From: Mya arenaria
Taxonomy: Eukaryota; Mollusca; Bivalvia; Myida; Myidae
Assembly: GCF_026914265.1 (NCBI RefSeq)
Contig: NC_069135.1
Span: 30,260,738-30,324,737, forward strand
Direction: 5' to 3'
DNA length: 64,000 nucleotides
Below are positions 12,080 to 23,122 of the stretch, piece by piece. The position numbers were made by a program, and so were the translations under genes. Below the pieces are notes generated by a model. It saw nothing but the letters and a program-made list of their open reading frames with translations. It did no database searches and was not told the DNA's origin. Position 1 is the stretch's first letter, and the number at the start of each line of letters is the position of its first letter.

Positions 12080-14060
12080 GTGTCTCCTGTGTAGTGTTAT
12101 GTGTCTCTTGTGTAGCTTTTTGTGTCTCTTGTGGGGCGTTATGTGTCTCCTGTGTAGTGTTATGTGTCTCTTGTGGGGCGTTATGTGTCTCCTGTGTAGT
12201 GTTATGTGTCTCTTGTGTAGCTTTTTGTGTCTCTTGTGTAGCGTTTTGTGTCTCTTGTGTAGCGTTATGTGTCTCTTGTGGGGCGTTATGTGTCTCTTGT
12301 ATAGCTTTTTGTGTATCCTGTGTAGTGTTATGTTTCTCTTGTGTAGCATTATGTGTCTCTTATGTAGCTTTTTGTGTCTCTTGTGTAGCGTTTTGAGTCT
12401 CTTGTGTAGCGTTATGTGTCTCTTGTGTAGCTTTTTGTGTCTCTTGTGGGGCGTTATGTGTCTCCTGTGTAACGTTATGTGTCTCTTGTGTAGCTTTTTG
12501 TGTCTCTTGTGGGGCGTTATGTATCTCCTGTTTGGTGTTATGTGTCTCTTGTGTAGCGTTATGTGTCTCTTGTGTAGCCTTTTGTGTCTCTTGTGTAGCG
12601 TTATTTGTTTCTTGTGTAGCGTTATGTGTCTCTTGTGGAGCTTTTTGTGTCTCTTGTGGGGCGTTATGTGTCGCTTGTGTAGCTTTTTGTGTCTCTTGTG
12701 GGGCGTTATGTGTCTCCTGTGTAGTGTTATGTGTCTCTTGTGGGGCGTTATGTGTCTCCTGTGTAGTGTTATGTGTCTCTTGTGGGGCGTTATGTGTCTC
12801 CTGTGTAACGTTATGTGTCTCCTGTGTAGTTTTTTGTGTCTCTTGTGTAGCTTTTTGTGTCTCCTGTGTAGTGTTATGTTTCTCTTGTGTAGCTTTTTGT
12901 GTCTCTTGTGGGGCGTTTTATGTCTCTTGGGTAGCGTTTTTTGTCTCTTGTGTAGTTTTTTGTGTCTCTTGTGTAGTGTTATGTGTCTCTTGTGTAGCTT
13001 TTTGTGTCTCTTGTGTAGCGTTATGTGTCTCTTGTGTAGCGTTATGTGTCTCTTGTGTAGCGTTATGTGTCTCTTGTGTAGCTTTTTGTGTCTCTTGTGT
13101 AGCGTTATGTGTCTCTTGTGTAGCGTTATGTGTCTCTTGTGTAGCGTTTTGTGTCTCTTGTGTAGTGTTTTGTGTCTCGTGTGTAGCGTTTTGTGTCTCT
13201 TGTGTAGCGTTTTATGTCTCTTGTGTAGCGTTTTATGTCTCTTGTGTAGCGTTTTTTGTCTCTTGTGTAGTTTTTTGTGTCTCTTGTGTAGTGTTATGTG
13301 TCTCTTGTGTAGCTTTTTGTGTCTCTTGTGTAGCGTTATGTGTCTCTTGTGTAGCTTTTTGTGTCTCTTGTGTAGTGTTTTGTGTCTCTTGTGTAGCTTT
13401 TTGTGTCTCTTGTGTAGCGTTTTATGTCTCTTGTGTAGCGTGTTTTGTCTCTTGTGTAGTTTTTTGTGTCGCTTGTGTAGTGTTATGTGTCTCTTGTGTA
13501 GCTTTTTGTGTCTCTTGTGTAGCGTTATGTGTCTCTTGTGTAGCTTTTTGTGTCTCTTGTGTAGCTTTTTGTGTCTCTTGTGGGGCGTTATGTGTCTCCT
13601 GTGTAGTGTTATGTGTCTCTTGTGTAGCTTTTTGTGTCTCTTGTGGGGCGTTATGTGTCTCCTGTGTAGTGTTATGTGTCTCTTGTGGGGCGTTATGTGT
13701 CTCCTGTGTAGCGTTTTGTGTCTCTTGTGTAGCGTTATGTGTCTCTTGTGGGGCGTTATGTGTCTCTTGTGTAGCTTTTTGTGTATCCTGTGTAGTGTTA
13801 TGTTTCTCTTGTGTAGCATTATGTGTCTCTTGTGTAGCTTTTTGTGTCTCTTGTGTAGCGTTTTGTGTCTCTTGTGTAGCGTTATGTGTCTCTTGTGTAG
13901 CTTTTTGTGTCTCTTGTGGGGCGTTATGTGTCTCCTGTGTAACGTTATGTTTCTCTTGTGTAGCTTTTTGTGTCTCTTGTGGGGCGTTATGTATCTCCTG
14001 TTTGGTGTTATGTGTCTCTTGTGTAGCCTTTTGTGTCTCTTGTGTAGCTTTTTGTGTCTC
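12080..14060. repeat. Higher-order duplication, offset 1,470 bp (70 units)
   Basis: Rare variant units recur at a fixed offset. The run containing GTGTATCCTGTGTAGTG followed by TTATGTTTCTC and GTGTAGCATT occurs near 12311-12352 and again near 13781-13822, exactly 1,470 bp apart (70 units). Neighbouring variants such as CTCCTGTTTGGTG (12526 and 13996) also recur at that offset. A block of the array was copied as a unit. Confidence 0.7.
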
Positions 14061-15391
14061 CTGTGTAGTGTTATGTTTCTCTTGTGTAGCGTTATGTGTC
14101 TCTTGTGTAGCTTTTTGTGTCTCTTGTGGGGCGTTATGTATCTCCTGTTTGGTGTTATGTGTCTCTTGTGTAGCTTTTTGTGTCTCTTGTGTAGCTTTTT
14201 GTGTCTCCTGTGTAGTGTTATGTTTCTCTTGTGTAGCGTTATGTGTCTCTTGTGTAGCCTTTTGTGTCTCTTGTGTAGCGTTATTTGTCTCTTGTGTAGC
14301 GTTATGTGTCTCTTGTGTAGCTTTTGTGTCTCTTGTGGGGCGTTATGTGTCTCCTGTGTAGTGTTATGTGTCTCTTGTGTAGCTTTTTGTGTCTCTTGTG
14401 GGGCGTTATGTGTCTCCTGTGTAGTGTTATGTGTCTCTTGTGGGGCGTTATGTGTCTCCTGTGTAGTGTTATGTGTCTCTTGTGGGGCGTTATGTGTCTC
14501 CTGTGTAACGTTATGTGTCTCTTGTGTAGTTTTTTGTGTCTCTTGTGTAGCTTTTTGTGTCTCCTGTGTAGTGTTATGTGTCTCCTGTGTAGTGTTATGT
14601 TTATCTTGTGTAGCTTTTTGTGTCCCTTGTGGGGCGTTATGTGTCTCCTGTGTAGTGTTATGTGTCTGTTGTGTAGCTTTTTGTGTCTCTTGTGTAGCTT
14701 TTTGTGTCTCCTGTGTAGTGTTATGTGTCTCCTGTGTAGCGTTATGTGTCTCTTGTGTAGCGTTATGTATCTCTTGTGGGGCATTATGTGTCTCTTGTGT
14801 AGTGTTATGTGTCTCTAGTGTAGTGTTATGAGTCTCTTGTGTAGCTTTTTGTGTCTCTTGTGTAGTGTTATGTGTCTCTTGTGTAGCGTTATGTGTCTCT
14901 TGTGTAGCTGTTTGTGTCTCTTGTGTAGCGTTATGTGTCTCTTGTGTAGCGTTTTGTGTCTCTTGTGCAGCGTTTTGTGTCTCTTGTGTAGCGTTATGTG
15001 TCTCTTGTGCAGAGTTATGTGTCTCTTGTGTAGCTTTTTGTGTCTCTTGAGTAGTGTTTTGTGTCTCTTGTGTAGCTTTTTGTGTCTCTTGTGTAGCGTT
15101 TTATGTCTCTTGTGTAGCGTTTTTTGTCTCTTGTGTAGTTTTTTGTGTCTCTTGTGTAGTGTTATGTGTCTCTTGTGTAGCTTTTTGTGTCTCTTGTGTA
15201 GCGTTATGTGTCTCTTGTTTAGCGTTATTTGTCTCTTGTGTAGCGTTATGTGTCTCTTGTGTAGCTTTTTGTGTCTCTTGTGTAGCGTTATGTGTCTCTT
15301 GTGTAGCGTTATGTGTCTCTTGTGTAGCGTTTTGTGTCTCTTGTGTAGTGTTTTGTGTCTCGTGTGTAGCGTTTTGTGTCTCTTGTGTAGC

Positions 15392-16777
15392 TTTTTGTGT
15401 CTCTTGTGTAGCGTTTTATGTCTCTTGTGTAGCGTTTTCTGTCTCTTGTGTAGTTTTTTGTGTCTCTTGTGTAGTGTTATGTGTCTCTTGTGTAGCTTTT
15501 TGTGTCTCTTGTGTAGCGTTATGTGTCTCTTGTGTAGCTTTTTGTGTCTCTTGTGTAGCGTTTTGTGTCTCGTGTGTAGCTTTTTGTGTCTCTTGTGTAG
15601 TGTTTTGTGTCTCTTGTGTAGCGTTATGTGTCTCTTGTGTAGCTTTTTGTGTCTCTTGTGTAGCGTTATGTGTCTCTTGTGGGGCATTATATGTCTCTTG
15701 TGGGGCGTTATGTGTCTCTTGTGTAGTGTTATGTGTCTCTTGTGAGGCGTTATGTGTCTCTTGTGGGGCGTTGTATGTCTCTTGTGTAGCGTTTTGTGTC
15801 TCCTGTGTAGCGTTATGTGTCTCTTGTGAGGCGTTATGTGTCTCTTGTGGGGCGTTATGTTTCTCTTGTGTAGCGTTATGTGTCTCTTGTGGGGCGTTTT
15901 TTGTCTCTTGTGTAGTTTTTTGTGTCTCTTGTGTAGTGTTATGTGTCTCTTGTGTAGCTTTTTGGGTCTCCTGTGTAGCGTTATGTGTCTCTTGTGGGGC
16001 GTTATATGTCTCTTGTGGGGCGTTATGTGTCTCTTGTGTAGCGTTTTGTGTCTCCTGTGTAGCGTTATGTGTCTCTTGTGTAGCTTTTTGTGTCTCCTGT
16101 GTAGCGTTTTATGTCTCTTGTGTAGCGTTTTCTGTCTCTTGTGTAGTTTTTTGTGTCTCTTGTGTAGTGTTATGTGTCTCTTGTGTAGCTTTTTGTGTCT
16201 CTTGTGTAGCGTTATGTGTCTCTTGTGTAGCTTTTTGTGTCTCTTGTGTAGCGTTTTGTGTCTCGTGTGTAGCTTTCTGTGTCTCTTGTGTAGTGTTTTG
16301 TGTCTCTTGTGTAGCGTTATGTGTCTCTTGTGTAGCTTTTTGTGTCTCTTGTGTAGCGTTATGTGTCTCTTGTGGGGCGTTATATGTCTCTTGTGGGGCG
16401 TTATGTGTCTCTTGTGTAGTGTTATGTGTCTCTTGTGAGGCGTTATGTGTCTCTTGTGGGGCGTTATATGTCTCTTGTGTAGCGTTTTGTGTCTCCTGTG
16501 TAGCGTTATGTGTCTCTTGTGAGGCGTTATGTGTCTCTTGTGGGGCGTTATGTTTCTCTTGTGTAGCGTTATGTGTCTCTTGTGGGGCGTTTTTTGTCTC
16601 TTGTGTAGTTTTTTGTGTCTCTTGTGTAGTGTTATGTGTCTCTTGTGTAGCTTTTTGGGTCTCCTGTGTAGCGTTATGTGTCTCTTGTGGGGCGTTATAT
16701 GTCTCTTGTGGGGCGTTATGTGTCTCTTGTGTAGCGTTTTGTGTCTCCTGTGTAGCGTTATGTGTCTCTTGTGTAGC
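15392..16777. repeat. Two tandem 693-bp higher-order units (33 x 21 bp)
   Basis: The order of variant units from about 15392 to 16084 is repeated almost exactly from about 16085 to 16777. For example, the rare GCGTTTTCTG lies at 15432 and 16125, and the series starting TTATGTGTCTCTTGTGGGGC then TTATGTTTCTC lies at 15834 and 16527. Both pairs are 693 bp apart, which is 33 units. This is a recent segmental duplication inside the minisatellite. The boundaries are approximate. Confidence 0.75.
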
Positions 16778-18009
16778 TTTTTGTGTCTCCTGTGTAGCGT
16801 TATGTGTCTCTTGTGGGGCGTTATGTGTCTCTTGTGTAGCGTTATGTGTCTCTTGTGGGGCGTTTTTTGTCTCTTGTGTAGTTTTTTGTGTCTCTTGTGT
16901 AGTGTTTTGTGTCTCTTGTGTAGCTTTTTGTGTCTCTTGTGTAGCGTTATGTGTCTCTTGTGGGGCGTTATATGTCTCTTGTGGGGCGTTATGTGTCTCT
17001 TGTGTAGCGTTTTGTGTCTCCTGTGTAGCGTTATGTGTCTCCTGTGAGGCGTTATGTGTCTCTTGTGGGGCGTTATGTGTCTCTTGTGTAGCGTTATGTG
17101 TCTCTTGTGGGGCGTTTTTTGTCTCTTGTGTAGTTTTTTGTGTCTCTTGTGTAGTTTTTTGTGTCTCTTGTGTAGCGTTTTGTGTCTCCTGTGTAGCGTT
17201 ATGTGTCTCTTGTGAGGCGTTATGTGTCTCTTGTGGGGCGTTATGTGTCTCTTGTGTAGCGTTATGTGTCTCTTGTGGGGCGTTTTTTGTCTCCTGTGTA
17301 GCGTTTTGTGTCTCTTGTGTAGCGTTATGTGTCTCTTGTGGGGCGTTTTTTGTCTCTTGTGTAGTTTTTTGTGTCTCTTGTGTAGTGTTATGTGTCTCTT
17401 GTGTAGCTTTTTGTGTCTCTTGTGTAGCGTTTTGTGTCTCGTGTGGAGCGTTTTGTGTCTCTTGTGTAGTGTTTTGTGTCTCTTGTGTAGCGTTATGTGT
17501 CTCTTGTGTAGCGTTATGTGTCTCTTGTGGGGCGTTATGTGTCTCTTGTGGGGCGTTATGTGTCTCTTGTGGGGCGTTATGTGTCTCTTGTGGGGCGTTA
17601 TGTGTCTCTTGTGGGGCGTTATGTGTCTCTTGTGGGGCGTTATGTGTCTCTTGTGGGGCGTTATGTGTCTCTTGTGTAGCGTTATGTGTCTCTTGTGTGG
17701 CGTTATGTGTCTCTTGTGGGGCGTTATGTGTCTCTTGTGGGGCGTTATGTGTCTCTTGTGGGGCGTTATGTGTCTCTTGTGGGGCGTTATGTGTCTCTTG
17801 TGGGGCGTTATGTGTCTCTTGTGTAGCGCTATGCGTCTCTTGTGTAGCGTTTTGTGTCTCTTGTGGGGCGTTATGTGTCTCTTGTGTAGCGTTATGCGTC
17901 TCTTGTGTAACGTTTTGTGTCTCTTGTGTAGCGTTATGTGTCTCTTGTGTAGCGTTATGTGTCTCTTGTGTATCGTTACGTGTCTTGTGTAGCGTTTTGT
18001 GTCCCTAGT

Positions 18010-18550
18010 GAAATGTTAAGAGTGTCTTGGTTTGTGTGTGTTTATCCTTCATTGTTTTGATTTTCAACAGGATCTTGGTAAAAGATTTTTGCACTGGCCC
18101 GTTATCTTGTTTTTTTCGTTTTATAAATAGCTTCATACCATTGAACGAGTCCAATCAAAAGGGACAATGTTTATGATGTGCATGTACTTGATCAGTTAAG
18201 CTTTAACTACAGCTGATGTGTCAATGTTGTCATAGTTAAATTATAAGAGCGTTAAGAACATCCTAAGCGAAGAACCCTATGGCTGATCTTATGACCACAC
18301 ATTAATCCACCATAATAGGATTTGTTTTAAGCTCCTTCAGAAAGGTCATCCTATTAGTGAAGTGTTTAGTGTAAGAGCATTGTAATGCAATATAGTATAA
18401 ACCATACATTTTGATTCAATTTATATGAATATGAAAGACAACAAAAACATATTTATGAATTTTAAGGTTCCAGGGGTAAAAACTGCCAACCTGTGGTGAG
18501 AACACATCACAGCATCGAAATGTTCGGGTGTGGAACAATAACTTTATCAA
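18010..18550. other. Gene-free DNA after the minisatellite
   Basis: No gene, RNA or repeat was recognised. Confidence 0.4.
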
Positions 18551-18552
18551 TT

Positions 18553-18725
18553 AGTGACGGATCCAGGATTTGACCTTAGACTGTTCAAATTGCGCCCGTT
18601 CCACAGAATCGAGGTTTAAAGTGTTGGCGGGGGGGGGGGGAGTACCCCCCCCCCCTACTACTTGGAAAATTTTAACAATTTCTAGTCCGATAAGGTGCAT
18701 TTCTGGCGTATTTTATGACTGGATC
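18553..18725. mobile_element. Fragment of a GTGRCGGATCCAGGATTTGA repeat with G/C-run hairpin
   Basis: Starts AGTGACGGATCCAGGATTTG, similar to the ends of a repeat type common in invertebrate genomes. A run of 14 G (18630-18643) followed by AGTA and a run of 11 C (18646-18656 region) can form a perfect hairpin. No matching right end was found, so it looks like a fragment. The superfamily is uncertain. Confidence 0.45.
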
Positions 18726-19400
18726 ACGATTCTACTTAGTAACAATATTGGTGGTTGTTGTATAAACATTTCAAATTAAGTGATTGTTTACCATTTTACA
18801 TACATGTATTTATTTTATGACGTCAATATATCCAACGTTTATGTGTTATTTAGGACTGCTTAGTCGAACAACCTATGACAATAAAAAGTCAGGCCAACGC
18901 TTATGGACCGTAAGAGGAAAGAAAAATAAATTATTGAATATAATTGAAACCCAATCCCGTGTATCGGTGTTTATCTTAGCATTATTAATCCAATTTTAAA
19001 TATGAACATTTTAAAAGTTTATTCTTGTTTTCAACCTCCTTAATACTACAATGAAAATACAGGGACATGCCTTGTAGCCAAACACTTTACGATGATCCCG
19101 TTTAAAACAGATATTAAACGTTTGGTTTATTTAGATTAATCAATAAGAAAGCAGCCAAAAACAAGTTTAGATTACCCTATGAACAGTTAAACTATTTAAA
19201 TATGCAAACATACATATACTTAATCCTATATATAAGTTTTATTTCAGATGAAAAACAAACGCCTTGCAAGTCGAAAACGAGACTGTTGGGTAACGAACCG
19301 TGTCAACATTGTTCAGAGTATATAATTAAAGACCCATGGATCGATCGTCCATTGGCAGCAAAGATAGACAACTACTAAACTAAACTTAAGGAGGATTCAT
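18726..19400. other. Gene-free AT-rich DNA
   Basis: A possible acceptor (TTTATTTCAG) precedes an ATG near 19250, but the frame closes after about 24 codons with no recognisable product. Nothing else was seen. Confidence 0.35.
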
Positions 19401-19404
19401 GAGT

Positions 19405-19529
19405 AACTTTCTTCGGCTGCCACGCACGCCACCGTTGGGGAAAGATTAAAAGACATTGCATATATTTACTTTCTCCGGCTGCCGCGCACGCCACCATTGG
19501 GGAAAAATAAAAACATTGCATAAATTTAC
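19405..19529. repeat. Two-copy 62-bp tandem repeat
   Basis: CTTCGGCTGCCACGCACGCC at 19411 recurs as CTCCGGCTGCCGCGCACGCC at 19473. Each is followed by ACC(G/A)TTGGGGAAA and a short A-rich tail ending CATTGCATA(T/A)ATTTAC. It is a simple local duplication. Confidence 0.7.
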
Positions 19530-19617
19530 TATTTGCTGTATTTTAACGATGTGTTTCTTGTTTAGTTTTTGTTAGACCTTGGTTACTGTACCTTTCACTT
19601 ACAGGTCTACATTAAAT

Positions 19618-19797
19618 TACGGTCGAAACCCGTTGGCTCGAATTCGCTTGGCTCGAATTCCTCGTTAGCTCGAACGAGATGTAAAGGACCGATTTCTTTA
19701 TACTGAAGGAAACGTTCCCGCTTGGCTCAAATTTTCCGAGGCTCGAGGTATTTTTGCCGGTCCCTGGGAGTTCGAACGAACGGGGCTCGAATGTATA
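19618..19797. mobile_element. MITE with TA flanks, CGTTGGCTCGA family, copy 1
   Basis: The left end is GGTCGAAACCCGTTGGCTCG; the right end reads as CATTCGAGCCCCGTTCGTTC on the other strand. TA dinucleotides flank both sides. Copy 2 at 36253-36419 has the same architecture. TA flanks and short inverted ends suggest a Tc1/mariner-type non-autonomous element. The 69-codon minus frame inside is spurious. Confidence 0.6.
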
Positions 19798-19799
19798 GG

Positions 19800-21110
19800 C
19801 TTCCGGGCTTGTATTTATCATTGTTAAATTGAATGTTTAGAAACACAATTTCACATATGTAGTAAAGAATTAACGTTTGATCTTTTCAAATGGACTTAAA
19901 AGGAGTAAATGGTCAAATTTGGATTTTTTTTTTTTTTTCAAGAAATATACCTTTAGGAATGAGTCTCTGAAATAAAACCCTTGGCATGCTGAGATGCCGC
20001 AGGGGTCTGGTAGTGCATCTATTTTGTTTTCTACTGTACGGCGCTACCTGCAGTATGCTAAATACAGATAGTATACAAAGGCTGATACCAAATATGATGT
20101 GAGAGGAGTTGTAATCGTCTGTAATGATTTCACTTGAAGAACCTGCAAACCGTAGTCTGAAACTGCTTTATTTTCTTATGTGATATTTTAAAATATACTT
20201 TCAACCACTTTTTCAAACCGTGCGATATTTTGGACATTATACATATTTGATTAATAAACAAATGTAGATTTGACTCTATTATGGAAACTGTGTGTACAAT
20301 TAAGGGTGACTTTTTTGTCAATGGCAGACCGTTTCAGATGGACGTGGCCTCTTTGGTAAGCTTTAAATGTTCTAAAGGATCTCTGCATGCACTTCCAGTG
20401 TCAGGCTTAAATGCATGAAATAATACAATTTTTATAGCAAAAACAAAACAAAAAAATAATAGAAACACCCATGTGGATAAGACATTTAATTAACAAGGGT
20501 AGACTACAAATAAATTGCTTTTAGAATGCTTGTTTCTAAGAAATAAGGTTTTAAATTAAAAGATTCGAAGTTGATTTGCTATTGATATAAATATTGAAAT
20601 GTTATAAAAACAATAGTTGAAGTTGAACTCATTTAAGTGTTAAATTTGTTTTATTGATGGCCAATGGCAAAAATGTGATCAAAAATGTTTCTTATATAGT
20701 ACTATATATTTTGGATATACTTTAAGAAAATGATAATTGCATTCAAATTAAATGATTTACACAGACTTTCATTGTGGGGCGTGTATACCCCTGTTTAACA
20801 CCAGAAAAATAGTCGAAGACGGGAGAGAACTACGAGTTGAATTTAACACACAGCTTGACAGAGTTATACATATCTTTTTAAATTAATACAAAGTACTTAC
20901 TGATATTTTCATAATGCATTTTTTGCCAAAGAAATGGATGTATAACACGGTAAAAAAAATGTTTGAATTATACGAAAACACAATAGAGTTTTTTGTTCAC
21001 TAAACGTTTTCGATATAAATGACAATACTCCATACAAACACCAGGACGTCCCCTTTCAGAAAATTGGCGTTGCGTGTATGCTTAGCCGCCTTGACATCTA
21101 AATAAACGGG
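19800..21110. other. Gene-free AT-rich DNA
   Basis: Only short open frames without recognisable domains were seen. There is a T-run at 19926-19939. Confidence 0.4.
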
Positions 21111-21123
21111 CAGAGCAGAGCGG

Positions 21124-21456
21124 CATTCGGAGCTCCTCGGTCATTTTTATCGAAAACAACCTCGGATGTATATGGACGGTTTACAAACTCAAAAATCGGT
21201 ATGTTTAAGTCCGCTGCAAGTAGATTGCGTAGTAATTTAATTTAGCAGTTAAACTTAATGACTTTACTCTTGTGAATCTTATGTTTGCAATAATACACTT
21301 CACTGGCAATCAATTTAAAGTTCGATCAATAATTACAAGCTAAAACACTACATTTGATTAATGATATGATTAAAAAAAAATACGAACTACTTTTACTGAT
21401 GTACCGGCATTCATCCAATGTTGTTTTCGATAAAAATGGCCGAGGAGCTCCGAATG
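21124..21456. mobile_element. 333-bp MITE with near-perfect 36-bp inverted ends
   Basis: The left end 21124-21159 begins CATTCGGAGCTCCTCGG and continues to CGAAAACAA. The right end 21421-21456 is its reverse complement with one mismatch, finishing CCGAGGAGCTCCGAATG. The interior is AT-rich and non-coding. A diverged second copy near 24805-25455 has the same interior blocks (GCGTAGTAATTT, ACTACTTTTACT) but was opened by a LINE. Confidence 0.75.
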
Positions 21457-21840
21457 TGCAGAGTGGGTGCAACCATGTATTAAACAAACTCTTATCTTAT
21501 TCGTTAAATATGGAAGTACAAACTGTAACACATTCCTGAGGCGACATCCTTCGGAAGTAAAATATATGCGTCAAGTGTAAACATGAAACAGTCTCGCTTT
21601 AAATGGGGCACAATAAAGGTTGATCTTTATCTCATTCGCCTTTAATGATAAAATAAAACAAACGATTTGTGTACAGTGTGAAAAACATAAGCCTTTATAA
21701 ATGGCTTTTAGGAATTAATAGCTACGTGACAATAAACTACCATGTTAAAAGGCGCCAAAACATCGCTAATATTTGTTTTATATGTACACAATCACTTTTA
21801 AGTTGTTTTGATCACTACAGTCAAATGATCGAAACATTAT

Positions 21841-22203
21841 GTACTAGTCAATTGTAACCACGGCTCCCCAGGTAAACAAACTATTATCGTATTCGTTAAC
21901 TATGGAAGTACAAACTGTATAGTACACACGGGGTTAGCTGGGGAAATGGGCCGTGGTTTTACCTTCAAGGTTGCCCCGTAGTGCCGAGTGAATGCGGTGG
22001 TTTTGTTTACGCGCCGAAGATAGCGTTCGAATGGGCCATACCTAGGATATCCCCGAGTTGAGTGGAAATTTGGCGGGGATTTGAACAGCAGTTTGTCCCC
22101 GCAGAGCGGGTTTTTTACACGGGATTGGCTAGATCGAAAGTCAAAGTCCCCGCTATTCCCCGGACCGGGGGGGGGGGGCGTGGTTACAATTGACTGGTGC
22201 ATT
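21841..22203. mobile_element. MITE-like element, CAATTGTAACCACG family, copy 2
   Basis: The left end is GTACTAGTCAATTGTAACCACG and the right end GTGGTTACAATTGACTGGTGC, with a G-run inside it. GC-rich internal blocks match copies 1 and 3. Just inside the left end, 21873-21919 is a near copy of 21483-21529 (AAACAAACT, TATTCGTTAA, TATGGAAGTACAAACTGTA), which suggests that adjoining host DNA was duplicated into or with the element. The 100-codon minus frame is a by-product. Confidence 0.7.
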
Positions 22204-22209
22204 ATAATG

Positions 22210-22620
22210 AATTAAAAAAAAAAATATCAATCCATGTTGTGCCATCTTAAATGGATGGCAATAGTAGGTGTCCAGCACCGGCCTTAATGTGAACCACTGA
22301 GCCTAAATAAACTTTAACGCAATAAATATGTAACACCTACATCTGGCGAAATGAGCGACAATTTATTCTGATAACATGTTTTACTTATTTTCTTTTTGTA
22401 TACTTTGTTTTTAAGATGAAAACATGACGGAAGTTTTGTTTGTCATACAGATGAAAAAATAAAGCCACATGTCACCCTTCACAATGTAAATGCCTTTAGA
22501 AAAAAATGAAGAACCATCCAGATGGGCAAGCTTCAACTGATCCAATGAACTGCGCACACCAGGAAGTAACCTTATAGTCATTGTTTTATTAGCCAGCTCC
22601 GAAACTATTATTTATTACTT
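22210..22620. other. Gene-free DNA
   Basis: No gene, RNA or repeat was recognised. Confidence 0.35.
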
Positions 22621-22623
22621 TCT

Positions 22624-23122
22624 CACATTGGCCGCCTTCACGTTCGTCCGAATGGTTCAGGTTCACTGAATAGCGTAGGCCAGCGCTTCAACTGAAACTT
22701 TGTCAAGCACTTCCTCACATTGGTCACCTTCACGTTCGTCCGAATGATTCAGGTTCACTGAACAGCGTGGGCCAGCGCTTCAACTGAAACTTTGTCAAGC
22801 ACTTCCTCATATTGGTCACCTTCACGTTCGTCCGAATGGTTCAGGTTCACTGAATAGCGTAGGCCAGCGTTTCAACTGAAACTTTGTCAGGCACTTCCTC
22901 ACATTGGTCACCTTCACGTTCGTCCGAATGGTTCAGGTTCACTGAATAGCGTGGGCCAGCGCTTCAACTGAAACTTTGTCAAGCACTTCCTCACATTGGT
23001 CACCTTCACGTTCGTCCGAATGGTTCCGGTTCACTGAATAGCGTTGGCCAGCGCTTCAATTGAAACTTTGTCAAGCACTTCCTCGCATTGGTCACCCTCA
23101 CGTTCGTCCAAATGAATCCGGT
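22624..23122. repeat. 92-bp tandem repeat, about 5.4 copies
   Basis: The block CACATTGGTCACCTTCACG followed by TTCGTCCGAATGGTTCAGG, a middle AGCGTRGGCCAGCGCTTCAA and ending GTCAAGCACTTCCT starts at 22624, 22716, 22808, 22900, 22992 and 23084, always 92 bp apart. Copies differ at only a few positions. Since 92 is not a multiple of 3, frames do not persist. It is non-coding. Confidence 0.93.

Larger units (their letters stand above)
11740..18009. repeat. 21-bp minisatellite, about 298 copies
   Basis: A continuous tandem array of a 21-bp unit, TGTGTCTCTTGTGTAGC plus four bases (typically GTTA, TTTT or GTTT). Common unit variants carry GTGGGGC in place of GTGTAGC, or CTCCTGT in place of CTCTTGT. 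As 21 is a multiple of 3 and most units keep length, long frames stay open in several registers on both strands. On the plus strand they read as 7-residue repeats such as MCLLCSV or CVSCVAL, and on the minus strand as HKRHITL. A few off-length units (near 14320 and 17975) break the frames. The plus strand is very poor in A. Copies are similar but not identical, and blocks recur at larger periods (see the 693-bp and 1,470-bp entries). No gene features such as splice sites, a start context or a non-repeat domain frame it, so I treat it as non-coding satellite DNA. Confidence 0.95.

Noticed and set aside
11684-13819. 711-codon minus-strand frame of HKRHITL repeats (with others at 14302-14784 and 14815-15687)
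   Set aside because: Same minisatellite on the opposite strand; the tail beyond the array (EVIEYANFLFVYLFHIK) has no recognisable feature.
11805-14831. 1,008-codon plus-strand open frame of Cys/Leu-rich heptads
   Set aside because: It is entirely 21-bp minisatellite. The frame is open because the unit is a multiple of 3; several other registers are equally open and no non-repeat domain, start context or splice site supports coding.
15054-18008. 984-codon plus-strand frame
   Set aside because: Repeat-only frame in the minisatellite, in a register shifted relative to the 1,008-codon frame.
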